From Gerris lacustris (taxonomy: Eukaryota > Arthropoda > Insecta > Hemiptera > Gerridae), in contig OX578284.1 in NCBI GenBank assembly GCA_951217055.1, forward strand, positions 44,770,967 to 44,834,966: a stretch of 64,000 bases of DNA. Reading direction: 5' to 3'. Under the pieces are notes generated by a model. That model ran no database searches. It was not told the origin of the DNA and saw only the letters and a list, made by a program, of their open reading frames with translations. Below, piece by piece: positions 11,881 through 25,800 of the stretch (position 1 is its first letter; the number at the start of each line of letters is the position of its first letter). A program made the position numbers and the translations under genes.

Positions 11881-13149
11881 GTTATATCATGATATTGTGA
11901 TAAGCCTTCCTACTGTAGCAGAAACTTATTATAGTAGTTCACCTTGGTAAAGAATAACCAATAGCAAGTTGGTATCAAAGCAGACAATTGACAAAATCAA
12001 CAAAACATAAAGTGTAACAGAGATGTTTTTTCAAAAGATTTTCAGTTTCTTCAATATGCATATACAAATTCTCCAGTAAAACAATGAGAAACACCAAATT
12101 CAACAAACAACCTATACATAGTAACACCTCCTATACATATCGATGGCTAATAAGTGATATCTCGTATCTTCAAAATGTTAGGTTTATTGGAGGAACAAAA
12201 AACTATTTAAAAAAATTATATTTACTTTAACTGACTAAGTTTTTTACGTGTTTCATAAATTTGTATAACATTTAACTGCCAAATTATAACAGTTCATAAG
12301 ATAACAGCAGCCGTTTGCTGCAGCCAATCTAGCAGCCCCGCGGAAAAGCTCAGTAGAGACGGGGTGGGTTTTAACTTCATATTTTTTTATCCAGACCAAG
12401 AGAATTAATCATATACTAGTTTTTACCTTCTGTCGAAGGTATCTCTAGGTGCCACGTTATTTCGTCTGTCCAGTTCGTTTGGGTGGGTAAAATAACGAGA
12501 ACCCACACCAAATTTAATTCTAGGAAAATAAGAGAAAATAAAAAAAAAAAACAACGTCCTTAGACTCCAAGTTACTATATTTTAAAACCAAAATTAAACA
12601 TATCCACCAGTTTTTGACAAAATAATGATAAAGATAAAGATAATTAACTAATTATACAAAGAACTAACACTCCGCACTATAAAAATAAAGTACATCAGCT
12701 TAATTCAACAGGTGAATTAAATATTAATGTTATAAATGATAATTTTAATTAAAATAAAATATCTTTATATATGGTGGCACGAGCCATATAGTTCAAGGAC
12801 ACAATAAGAACGGGCCAAGCCAATCTCCAACGGCACATCACTTGTGCACCTGACTACTCACTCTCTCTGACTGACTACCGAACGACCTCCCAACTAGACC
12901 TCCGGACTACGCTTCCCTTATCAACCACAAAACCTCCGCTCTAGACTACTACTCCTCAAAACAAACAAAAGAACGCGTTCCAATGAAGACAACGGAGATC
13001 AGGCGTCCCATTACTCCGAAGCTTCAGCTTATCTCGATTTATTGTAGTCAAAGATGCGTCCACCTTTAACCACAATAAATACCAATGTAGTGATTACTCA
13101 AGTAAACCGCTACATAAACATAATGTAGTTATGAGTTCTCAGTATGTCA

Positions 13150-13420
13150 CTTCTTTAATAAAGTGAACACATACGAGGTCTCACTTACGAATTAGCAGCT
13201 CAGTCATGAGGTGTCACAACTAATCTTCACCAAAACACATAAGAGGTCTCACTTACAAATTATGAGCTCTGTTATGAGGTGTCACAAGTAACCTTCACCA
13301 AAACACATACACCAGAAACACATACGAGGTGTAGTTACAAGCTATCATATAACAAATAGTTTGCGAATCTGATACGAGATGTCACGACTGCCCATTTTCT
13401 ATGTAAAGGGATTTTTTTTA
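13150..13420. repeat. Three imperfect ~67-bp tandem units
   Basis: The units share acacatacgaggtctcactt and atgaggtgtcac, with the third unit more diverged. They lie in the A-B spacer. Confidence 0.7.
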
Positions 13421-13679
13421 TTTACGAGATCTCGCATGTACTTGCAGACAAGCCTCCCAAGGCCAATATAATGAAAACCTCAAAATCGCCATTTTGGTAG
13501 TTACGAGGTATCACTTCTTAGCCATCGATATATTGATTTAAGCCACAACCTTTTATATATGCTTGAAGAAGAGTATTTTGATAATACATGACACATTTTT
13601 GTCCACTTAAATACAGTGATTTTGTAATATGGTTTTGTTTAAAATAATTGTACGTATATAAATACCCTTTTTTTATAAT

Positions 13680-15978
13680 TAAGGGAGTTTCGTAACAATC
13701 CAGCAATCAAGCAAAAAAATAATTAATTAATAAATACTAGACATAAAAGTCTTGCGAAAAAACGTGTAATTTGTAACCCAAAAATTGATAATTTATTGAT
13801 TAATATCGAAATATTTACCTTCTACACTTAGAATTGCGCACATGCCAGTCTTGACTTTTTCCTTACTAGATTAACTTCATTACTGCACTGCGATTTTTTA
13901 ATGAATATTTAGCAAATAATGTAACTATTTATAAAAATGTTGATTATTTATTTAAATGAAGTTATTAATTAATATTGTTTTAAATTAAATGTTCGGTATA
14001 ATTAAATGTTCGATATAACTAAATGTTCGACAGTCGATCAAATAATGTAATTAGACAATTATGGTTTGTAAAAGTATAACACCATTATTGTACACAATAG
14101 AACGACCCTGTGTGCCACACTGATTATCTGACTATTTTTATTTTATTGTTGTATTTCTATTGTGTTATAATTAATATATATTAAGCGCGAAATTTTGATG
14201 TAACAGATCACTGAAGACGGCTAAAACTATTATACAATTATATAAACCACTAATCTACAAATTATTATTTTGCTTCCGAGCTTACCGAAGGTAACGGAAG
14301 CATTGTGTTCACTTGTGAAAACGAAAAACTTTTAAGCCTCCGATTTTAAAAATTCCAAGACAGAAATCCGGTTCAGACATCAGGGAACATTTTTGGTCTC
14401 GTGTCTGCCTGTCTGTCGGTCTGTGTGTCCGCGAATATTGAAACGTGTGATGATAACTTGAGTACATGTCGACCGATTTTGATGAAATTTGGTACACATG
14501 TTCATTTTACTAATGCCCAGGACGAGTTCGTTAGACAAGGTTATCCGTCCAAGCGTTCACGAGCGACGCTCGCGCAAACGTGAACTTAAAATTTAAAATT
14601 AGAATTTTAGGTCGGGAAAAAAGTCTAACTTCATCTATTCAATGAGACAAACATTTTTTACAAATACAATTTTTTAGATAAACCAACAGCGACACCGCTA
14701 TAAAGTGTTAAAGATCGCTAAATTTATTATTAGTTTTTACATAATAAACAATAAAGTACATGATAGGATGCGAGAAAGCTATGTGCCACACTAATTAAAA
14801 GTCTATTTTTTTTTTGTTTTGTTTTATTTTTTATTAAGTTGCTTAAAAGTACCTGATACAAAATTTGAAATTGTGCAGTTATGTTATTTTTAATAACTCA
14901 AACACAGGAAAGATATAGGATGGCCCAAAAAAATCCATTCCTTAAAAAATGAAAAGGGTTGAAATTTTAAGGGTTTGAAAATATTTTACAAAAGAAGTGA
15001 ATCATCTGGGGTACTTTAACAAGTCGGTTCATGTGTGGTGTTTAATGTAAGTGGAGGACACCTAAAATACAAATATAAATTTGGTTTCATTTTTTGTATA
15101 ATTTCATCTTTGCACACAAGTACCCTTGAAAAGTTCGTTTTTTGTGCCTTCCCTGTTCTTTGTCAAAAAACCCAAATATTATTGTAGGATTCTTTCATAT
15201 ATCGCAATTTTTTTGTGAGAAACAATGCCACTTCCCAAATAAATATTTTTAGAAATGATTATCATATGAACGGTTTGGGGCACAATTTGGAATAATTTCA
15301 TTGCGTTTGAACAATAAAACTGCATTTAAAGGCGTTTGTTTCACGTCATTATAGTAAATAGTTCAAAAGTTACAGCTAAAAATAACTTTTAAATGGCCGC
15401 CATCTTGAAAATGCTGGGATGATTATGCAGGTTAACGAATACATCTTATTTGTTAAATTGCCTACGGACCCTTTATATGCTCAAAACACATACTTGGCAT
15501 ATTAATATTTTTAATTTAACTAAACAAGATTAATTTAAAATAATAAAATATTAAACAAAAATTAAAAAAAAGAACATTGTGATAATTCAAATTCTGACTG
15601 CCTTAATTAGCATAATTAAGAATTACATAATAGGTAAATTTACACAATATTTATTACACAAGATTTCTTGTTATTTTGACATAGTATGTTTCATTCTAAT
15701 CATATACTACGTTATTATGCTTTAATATTTTTTTCTTTTTTTTTTTAGTTTTGTGTTGATAACTTTAAATAGTGTCATTAAGTTGGTAAATAATTATAGT
15801 TGTTGTTAGTGTTAATACTATGGTAGAAAAGTAAAAGAATCAACAGTAGTATTAAAAGTCATTCTTTTTCTTCAAGTATGGTTTATTAATTAGCGTAAAA
15901 TTAAATACATTATTATTTTATTAACAATTGAATTTATATCATTTATTCAACAAGACAAATTTTGGAAAAAGAAACAAA
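13680..15978 (+). promoter_or_regulatory. Duplicated upstream region of gene B
   Basis: Blocks at about 13685-13930 (cgtaacaatcc, agcaatcaagcaaaaaa, catgccagtcttga) match DNA 1.5 kb upstream of gene D. Blocks at about 15295-15500 and 15520-15800 match DNA just upstream of gene C. This region therefore carries the copied 5' flank and probably the promoter. A repeat at 14268-14805 interrupts it. No TATA box or transcription start can be assigned by eye. Confidence 0.45.
14268..14805 (+). repeat. Dispersed 540-bp repeat (GCTTCCGAGCTTACCGAAGG family)
   Basis: It begins ttgcttccgagcttaccgaa and ends near gctatgtgccaca. An inverted copy is at 55500-56035, a short 5' fragment at 31327-31366 and a diverged part at 60530-60790. 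Reading frames in it are not conserved between copies. Confidence 0.75.
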
Positions 15979-16039
15979 ATGGTGTCTACGGCTGTTAAAC
16001 AAGTATTTGTGTTTTCCCAACTGATATTAATCATGTTAA
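15979..16039 (+). CDS. Gene B exon 1 (start and first half of TM1)
   Basis: The ATG context is aaacaaaatgg. It encodes MVSTAVKQVFVFSQLILIML and leaves in phase 1 at a gtaagt donor. Exon 1 of C and D has the same length of 61 bases. Confidence 0.85.
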
Positions 16040-16810
16040 GTAAGTATATATTTTATTTATTTAAATATATTAAAAATACATTTAATTTTTTTGTAGAATA
16101 TATATTATATGATTTTAAAACTAAATATGTTCCTTGATGTTTTTGACCGTTTGCTACCTTGGATTACACCTAGGTGCATTCGTTAGTGTCAGAACGGCTG
16201 TAAATATTCTTATCGACTTACGGGTCCGACTGATGAAAAGTGGTTCTACACTTAAACTGGTTTAGTTCAAGTGTGAAGCTATTGCGAATGCTCACGTTTA
16301 TAGAGTTTATTATTTTTATCGTTATAAGTTTCTGTGTTAATAGCGAATACAAATTCAGGAGGACAGTAAAGTTTCAAAATGAATGAGCATTGGGGAGTAA
16401 TAATTGTTTTAAACTATTAAATTAAGCGCCACAGAAGATAAAGTTATGGTGACTAACTGAACTAAGTATGGTCTGGTCTCGATTAACCACATCAGACATC
16501 TTAAAGCACATCGGTCCTCTTGGTCATTCAGAACGCACACTTTGTCTCGGTCTCGGTTGACCTGTTTAGTGACCTGGATAAAAGCGAATAAAAAATCACA
16601 AATTGGAGGACGAAGGAGGACAGTAATGCTTAAAAATAACTGAACATTGTGGAGAAACACACAAAAAAAAACAAAAAAAAACTGGGCATTGTGGAAGTGG
16701 TTACTAACTGAACTAACAAAGGTCTGGGCTCGGTCAAAGTGGTCACTTAGGAAAACAAAGCTGTAAAATAAAAAAGATAAATATTTTTTTCAATTATATT
16801 TATATGTTGT

Positions 16811-16888
<78 letters not shown>

Positions 16889-19800
16889 TTTCACCTCAAC
16901 CTTAACTACTTATGTTTTAAATAATTTAGACTTATAATAAATAATTAATTCAATTTTTACAAGTTATTGGTAGTATTCAAACTATGGAACGTTTAAATCA
17001 AATTATAATTACTATTTATAAAGGAAGACAGACAGAGAAAAATAGACTTCAGCGCCGGCGCTGAAGTCAATTTTCTCTGTCTGTCTCCCTTTATAAATAG
17101 TAATTATAATTTGATTTAAAATAAATAATTAAATGCGTTGATTTATGTCTAATCTTTGTCATTATTATTTTTCAAGCCGAGCAGTGCCATTTTCTGATAC
17201 AAAACTAATGAAATATAATTTAATTTATTTCCTGACGTGGCCTACATTTTTAATCCAATATATTAACACTATGATACAGCCTAGTTAAAATATAAATTTA
17301 TTTTCCTAAAATATTCATTTTGTTAATTCAATATTCCATGGTATATTAAATAACGATGTGACAGTAAATTAATGTCTGCTTCATTAATTTTAGCAGGTGG
17401 TTAGACAAGATTAATTGTTCCAGTTCCAGTTTGATTCAATTGGATTTTTTTTATTTTCTTAAATGTGTGGACACATTAATTATTAAACAAATAAAAATTA
17501 AACAGATAGAAAAGGAGGTGCTTTTTTATCACCTTCTTTCTATAACTTGTTATGATTATTTATAGAGATTTATTTTTAGTTTGACGGTTTTGATTGTACT
17601 ATATAATTAAACGTCAATTAAAGTTTAGAGTTCGGTTAGTATCTTTGATATAATTATTATATTTAATATACATATATAAAAGGACAAATTTTTGTTAAAA
17701 GGATTTTGCCAAAACCGAATCTAAACCGTGCCATCCATATGCTCCTGTGGAGAGGACGAGAGCGAAAATAATAAAAAAAAAAAAATAAGAGAAGAAAAAT
17801 GAGCTCAAGATCGAGAGGGGTTGTTAAGGTTTTTGCCCTTCCTTTCGAGCACCATGGTTCCCGGTTCTTTTAATAATTATGATAAGGACCAATCATTGAG
17901 AGTAGATGCAGAGATGTTTCTTTAATATTAAATGTAATGGGAAACATTTTTTCCAAACAACTGTACACTACTGCTGGGAGAAACCAAAATTCTACCAATT
18001 TCTATCTTCGTTCCTACACTGAACGGCAGAAAAGTTAATTTCTTTTGTAATCTCTTCTTCTGCTTTGTCAATGTTCACATTGCTGTTGAAAACCATTAAG
18101 TTCGAAAACATCAATGAAACAAAATCCCACCAATAAAATAAAAACCCACTTTGTGGTTCTTGTCCACAAGTCTTTGATACCCAAAGATTGATACAAAGAT
18201 TTGATAAAAAAGATTTGTCCAAAGGTAAAATCCAAAGGTAGGTTCAAAGGTGTTTGCACTTTGAAAAAAAAGTCCCTGTCTTCAATTTGTTTTCATGATT
18301 TTGTTTCGTTCATTTGGAACTTTTCAGGCAGGAGTGTGTGATGTCGTAGTAAGTTGACTGACCACTATCCTAAGACAGTCAAAAGTTTTAATTTGGTGGC
18401 ATATTATAACCATAAAATGATTACTAAAAGATGTATTGAATAGGAAGCACTGGGAAGGGGTTTGAACTGAACAAACAGAATATAATTATATTAAGTATTA
18501 TTTAATAAGAATTTTATTTCATGGTTTTTCAGCTTCATTTGGTTTGACGAATCTACCCGGCTCTCTCCAATATGATATTCAAAAGAATTTCAACATTAAT
18601 GCATCTCAATATGGTCTCTTATTTTCCGTCTGCAACTGGGCTGCTCTCATTGACGTTTTGCATGGATATTTACTTGACAGGTATGATATACTTTCAGATA
18701 ATTTAGATGATATTTTAATTTTTGGCATCCGGTATTCTAATGTTTTGATTATAACAATAATATCAAATTAAATAATTCTGGAGGTTTAGTAAGAAATAAA
18801 TAAAGGCAGAATTTTCGGAGATTTATTCTTATGAAATAAAACTTGTTTTTATAATCGAAACGGGAACACAATCTAAAATTCAATGACAAATTAGATCAAT
18901 CCATATCATATTCTAGAATTCTATTATATTCTAGAACTCATTTCTATTCTAGTATTCTAATCTATTCTAGAATTATTTTCTATTCTAGAAATTCTCTTAA
19001 GAACTCTATTTATCCCTTGATGAAAAGTTTTAATTAATATTGAAATTTGGAAAATTAGTTACTTTCTTATATATTTGAAGCCAAGTAAAGGTTAAAGGAC
19101 TTACAAATTATATAAATATGCAAGAGGAGAAAGGCTGTTTGTATCCTTTAGTCCATGTCTTTTTGGGAAATATAATTAAAGAGAAACAGCGAAATTACGC
19201 AAAAAAGGCAATACGGTATTTGACTCTATGGTTGAATCTAAATATTTTTGAAAATTTTCTAGACCCCATCCTGTATTTACTAGTATAAACTCACTCACAT
19301 CTCACATATAAGGTAACCAAAGAACTTAACAGTATAGATATCTATCCACTTGCGCTCTTAATCTTCAACTTAACAGTAATTTAAAAAGCATTTGTTCAAA
19401 ATTTGAGTAAACCATAAACAAATTCTACGAACTAGTTGATAATTCAATAGATGTAAACATTTTGAGTACATTTTTTTTAATTTTGAATACAAAATTTATG
19501 TAGTTTGATGTAATAAACTTCTTCACCAACTGAACAATTATAACCTTGTCTAACCTAGAAATATTTGAAAAAAATAGAACTAGAAAAATTGGTAAAAACT
19601 ACATGGTTTTTAACAGTACATTTTATAAATCGGCTCTCCCCGCAGCCCCTTATTTGCTGACATGTTCATGAATTTTATTGAGCAAAAAACCTATGCATGA
19701 TACAGATTTTAATGAGAGAATGAAACAAACAAAATAAAGACAATAGCTAGAAATTACGGTTACACTAATTCAACAATTGATGGAGTTTTTCATAACTAAT

Positions 19801-22800
19801 TAAAAAAATCCACTATCGCCACACTCCACAGTAACACATATAGGACAAATCACAATCATGGATAAGTGTGCCCTACTTAGAAGAAATCTCAACACAAGTA
19901 ACATTATAAGAAATAATAGCTTTAAAGCAATCCTACATACCGTAATTAACATTAGCAAAGGTTCGGTCAAACAAAAAACAGATACCATTTTTAAAATATT
20001 AGTTCCTAGTTTAAGATTTAAGCTTCAACCTTCGTACACTCTTATCTGCTCTGGTAGGAACTACAGAAAACTAAAAAATTGACTTCTGTCATTAAGGCTA
20101 CTTGCTTTCATAATTGACTCAAGAGAATTGTGAAACTATTATAACTTTTAACAAAACAAATAATATAGTTTATCCCCTCTTCCTCTTTCATTTTTCTCTT
20201 CCTCGTTAACTATAGATCGAAAGTACTGGATATGGCACGTTAGTAATATTAGCTACCTCAAAAATCAATCTTAGCGCTCTCTGTGTGACACTTTTGATGG
20301 TATTGAATACAAAATTCGATTTCTTTCTATCTAGAACCTATATATTTAGTTGTTCATATTTTAATGGTTAGGATGATTAATGTATTGTTTGATGATATAG
20401 ATTCAACTGGGGTACCCAAATATATAATCTCAATGGCTTGAGTGTAGGTTATATATGAAGTATAATTTCTTTCCTGATTGTCATATGTCATCACCTACGA
20501 AATTCTTGATTGATTTTAAATCCTTTAGAGACTCTTGGAGCTGAATTTCCCATAAGGTTAATTTTAAATTAGGCGAAGAGCAAGAAACAGGCCCACCTTT
20601 AATTCTAAAGGATGAGTCTTGGAGAAGAGATATTGGAGAAGGGTCTAAAACCCTTGGGATTCAGAACCCTTCTGGACCATGTGTAGACCTTCCAGAGCCC
20701 ATACTCCCTTCGCAACGCTTCCCTGCCTTTTCCAATTTCTGGCCAGACATACAAATCCGTTGAATTTTCCCTAGGTGAATTCGCGGTTTCCCCAAACCTC
20801 CTAGGAGACGGGCAATATAATCAAATAGGGTATACGACTTTAGATTTTTAACTTTGATCCCAGACTACCAAGAAGATGAATAACTTTAACCCATGTTATT
20901 GAAGGGTAACCTACGATAACATATTTATAACCTGCAAGATTTGTATCTCGAGCTACTAGTGGAATTGGTTTTCTTTTATTTATATAAAACCTATTTTCAA
21001 TTTTTTTATTTTGTTTTAGATCAAGTCAATACCTATCTGGAATGACAAATGGAGGCTGAATTCATATAAAAGTAGCCCCTACCTTTTTACTCGTGCTAAC
21101 TATCTGAATCATTCCTTTTAAGCCTAAACAAATCTAGACGTGATATTACGGAAAAATTGTCTCGTGAAAGGAGATCTCAACGTTTTAGGGAAATTAGTTG
21201 TTACAATACTTCATGGTACACATGGGTAAAGCCACTAATATAATCATGAACGTATCTTAACCTACTTCCTCTTTTAGAAGGAAAAAAAAGAAATAACCAA
21301 GGGCCACTTTTCTCACTCACTGTCGTGTCATATCACAATATTCCAAGACTCTCGAGTATACGAATGTATCATCCTAAAGAAACATCGATGCCTTTAAAAT
21401 TATTAGACTTGAATCCCCCAATGCTAAACACTAAGTAATTTGACTAACTAAAAGAAAATGTACCGTTATTTATATTACTTCTTCCGATACGAAGGCACCA
21501 TAAAATTCAATATTAACCTTATTTCCTATACATACGGTCAATATATGCAATTTGCTCATGCCAATTTTAGATCATGAAGTCAGACAGAGAGTATTGGTCA
21601 AGAGTATTGTGAAAGTGGGTTAGGAATAATAATAAATAAAAATTTGGATTCATTAAGTATTTTTATTTCTAGTCCCTATGTCTTTTACAGTTGTATCCTA
21701 AACAACATTTATCTTTATGACTTGCTATTATCTTACCTGATATTTTTCATTTATAATATTCATAGTACATTTGTGAATAATAACAGTTTAAGGAATTTAC
21801 CCAAACTCTTAATATAACTGAGGCATATTCCATTTGAATTGGGGAAAGCATTCTATACTAAAGTTAATTTATGTGGTGATTTATAATCTAGGATTGATAT
21901 TTATTGAATTTCTTGTAGGGCACCCAATTTTACTAGCTCATAGTATAGACTGAGAGGAACTACAATTGTAAAACGCGGGAGAAAATTGTAGTAGATGATC
22001 TTGGCATCCCAAAAGCCCAAGAAGTGTGTTTTTGACTTGTTTAATCCCTAATTAAGAAAGAAGAAATTCGCTAATAAGGAAGAAGAATAATGAGAAAAAC
22101 TCTCTTACAATACTTAAAATTGATGCATTGTTCAAACTTTTATTAATCTATGTATTGTTCTTATTCAACAGGTATCTTGGAATCAAACTAGCAACATTTC
22201 TCTACTCCATCTTAGTTCTGGTTGGAAGTGTTCTTTTCTGCATTGCCGGATTCTCCAGGAATTTCACGCTATTTCTAATTGGTAGAACAATATATGGGTA
22301 TGAGTTATACACATTATTTAACATATATATGATATAATTCAAAATTAATAAATAATAAATACAAACAGATAATATTGTTTTGTCTTGAACTGAAGTGGAT
22401 TGTTTAGTTTCTCCATGGATTTAGCTGGCCATTAAAGATGTAAAACACATATCAATTAAGTAAATTATCAGGATTCTACTCAATTATCTGGATTTATTAC
22501 CTAAATAGAAACTGGACATCAATTCTAAACTATTATAAGTCTTTTCACTGTTATCATTCTTTTAAATTATCTAATCTAGTTTGAATAACTGACCAAAATA
22601 TTTTAAAATCATTAGGCAATTTTATAATTATAACTTCATTGTTGCAACTATCACACAGTCAAGGTGAGAGAGTTACTTGTTCAATTTGTAAATCAAGAAA
22701 AAAGTTAAAATTAAAACTCTTTTTAACTACTGCTTACTTCCTCATTATTTACAAGAGTGAATACTACAGACAATTAAAAATAATCACTAGCCATATACGA

Positions 22801-25800
22801 TATAAAAATGGTTTCTTGATATTGCTTAAATTCCTTTTGGCTATGTTATTAGAGATGTAATAAACATTAAAATATTTCTATTTCAGGTTTGGAGTGAATC
22901 CTATAATGCTGTGTACAAACAAGCATCTTATCTACTGGTTCAGTCGTGGTAGATTTATCAACTTAGTGTACTCTGTAAACGAGAGTGTTCTCTGGTTAGG
23001 CTCATCAGCTTGCTACTTCTTATCTGTCAATCTACTCAAGTACGTAGAGCATTATCGAGCACCCGCTGAATCTTTAGCTATAACCATATGTTTAGGTTGG
23101 TATCTAGTTTCTTACATTTAGCTTATAAGATATTAGGAAGAGATGAGTGAAGCTGAGTGATTTGTGTACTCGCAAACTCTCAGCTGAAACCAAATTCGTT
23201 ATACGTGTTGATAGGAATTTTAGAGAGGTAAGGCATTCCCTCTGATTATTCATACATATTTTTCATATTTTTATATTTAGGGCTCGTGAGGGAAGCGATT
23301 CGAGTCATCGTTGAAGTCTAGTAGTAGTAGCAGTAGCATGCAATTAGCCCATCTTTTAGGCCCTTTTTACGCCCCGTGGTGGAGAGTTCCAGTTCCTTCA
23401 CATATCATACATTTGTACATTGTACTACCGAAGCGAGTATAGTGTGGTCATTAGTAAGCTATATAAGCGTGGGGGAAGAGTGCCCCATAGGAGGTGTCCC
23501 TCGCCCTGCTCCGTCCGCGATTCATAGATGCAATTCATAGTATCATGGTACGGGATCGAACCCGCGACCTCGAGTCGGCTCGACTTATTGATACCTCGCA
23601 CGCTCAGCTTAAGACCCTCGGCCACGCTGGCTCCCTCGTTGAAGTAAATATTCAAGATCTATAGACTATACACAGATAACTACGAGTATATAGAGCTATA
23701 GGACTATAGAGCTATAGGAACTCCAAATTTGATAATTATTGTCAAATCCCAAAAGTAACAAATGTCACAAACACATCCAAAGAGTATAATAAAACGTTTA
23801 ATACTTATCTTAGGATATACGAAAAACAATATTAACTAGATTGATTATAATTATATTCGTGAATCTATTAATGATACAACAATTCAATTAAATCTTTATC
23901 GATGTTATAGAAACGTCGATCATGTGCTTTATTGTGATCTCTTCAAGTCTACTTTTGGCTTATATGTACGGTTGCAAGGAGGAAAGCCAGAACGATGCGG
24001 GAGATTCATGGCTGATAAACTCTGAAGATACAAAGAACTTAACCTGGAAAGACTATCTTACTCTGCCCTGGCTTTTCTGGATATTCTCCATCACCATTTT
24101 CATCTATTTTATGAGCATCCTTAGCTTCCTAAGCATGTCTCAGTAAGTATTGGTGATGATAGAGCTTTTATATTTTACACAATTACTAATCAATTTATCG
24201 TACTACTCTATTAATCTAGGGTCGGAATAAAGTTAAAAATGGTTAACGTTAATGGGTTTAATGAGAGATAGCTTGCATTTGAGTGGTAGGGTCGTTGTTA
24301 TTAATTAATATATTTTTTCTTCTAAATTTTATTTGTTTGGCTGTTACTTAGTGGTCTGTCATATTGGTTGCCATATTTAAAGTATGAAGCTTAATAGTTC
24401 CATATTTAAGATCTTTATTATTGATTGCTATTTCATGAATATTGTTGGGGTTTTTGCTAACTGCTGAAACGTTTTTTCTTTAAAACCTCAAATAAATAAT
24501 CTAAAAAAATGTTAACTACATTTTTCATTTTGCTCTTTGTAGTTTGAAATCTAATCGTAAAATTGTTAATTAAAACTGATCTAGCCAACTACCAGGACTT
24601 ATTATAAATAAAAAAGTAAGCTTAACTTGATAATAGGTAAATTTGTAATAAGAACTATTAACATAGTTGTAAACAAATGTGTACATAGAATTTTAACAAC
24701 TTAGATATTAGATTTTCTCAATAGTGAGGCTCTAATAATTATGTCACCGTTATCATAATCAGGGTAAAATATTATCATCTATATATTAGTTTTGTTATGT
24801 TTAGACTCCTATCAGCAAAAATGTAAAATTATTTGCAAAGTGAAATAAAATAGTCTGATAAAATAATATATAGGCACAGAAAAACTTTCTCCAAGTCAAT
24901 TTTTATGTCTACCTTAGACTCAAGCACTAGAGACCATTGGAGTAAAAGTGGAACTAAAAAATCGTGTATGGGGTACCTCGGAACTTTTCCTCACTTAAGA
25001 GGCCACTAAAGTGGCCAAATTTACATTATTTATCATTACCTATTTATTATTATTTATTTTATTTCATTTATTTAATTATTTGAATTTTGGCGGTATTTCG
25101 GCAGATGTAAACAAACTTTTAAGTTTGTTAATTATATTTTAATTATATTCGCTTTATAACTTTTACTTTTAAACTAATTAATGGAATTTCATCAGGATTT
25201 TTATATTTACTCCTTATTTTTTACCGGTTCCAACGATATGCTATGTGTCAAAAGCGTATATTATTAAACGTTAAAGTTTCAAAATACAAAATCAATAACT
25301 TCATAATGGTGGCCAATATCAAAATGATATTTGATGGATTTGTTTGTCATAAAGAGAGGTACGTTTGAGCCAAATTTTTAACTCGATCGGACCCCATTTA
25401 GATTTTTTATGTTTAGTAGACAGGTAATGACACAAATTACTATACCAATGAATTTGATTATCTTATGTAAAGTAAAATATGTCTTAATCCTAGGAGATTT
25501 AAATTCTCGACATATATCCTGGAATTGCTTAGTTAGGCTCCATAGTCATAATCACATGTGTTGTCAGTGTGAACTACGCGTCACAAGTGGAGTAGCCTCC
25601 GCACACGGGTCGTACCGCTGTCTCTGACCGGGAAGGTCAAAACATTTTTTATTGACGAGACATTATTTAAACAGTGTACTTGCATTTTAAGTTAAAGTTT
25701 TTATTTGTAATGAGCAGTTCAAGCGAGGAAAACACTATTATGTTGTACTGGTACCGTCGGAAAAATAAAAGAACTGAGAGAATGTGGGTTCATCTGTACA

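Larger units (their letters stand above)
9835..13679. other. A-B spacer, distal half: no gene recognised
   Basis: It holds a poly-T run (9902-9932), the 20-bp tandem array, a (TA)n tract and a hammerhead-like relic. A less AT-rich part at 12780-13080 (tggtggcacgagccatatag) may be an LTR or other repeat but has no partner in the window. Confidence 0.6.

Noticed and set aside
23425..23655. A functional tRNA-Leu gene on the minus strand
   Set aside because: A and B boxes are present but the acceptor stem has no 3' partner, and target duplications and a simple-repeat tail show a SINE.
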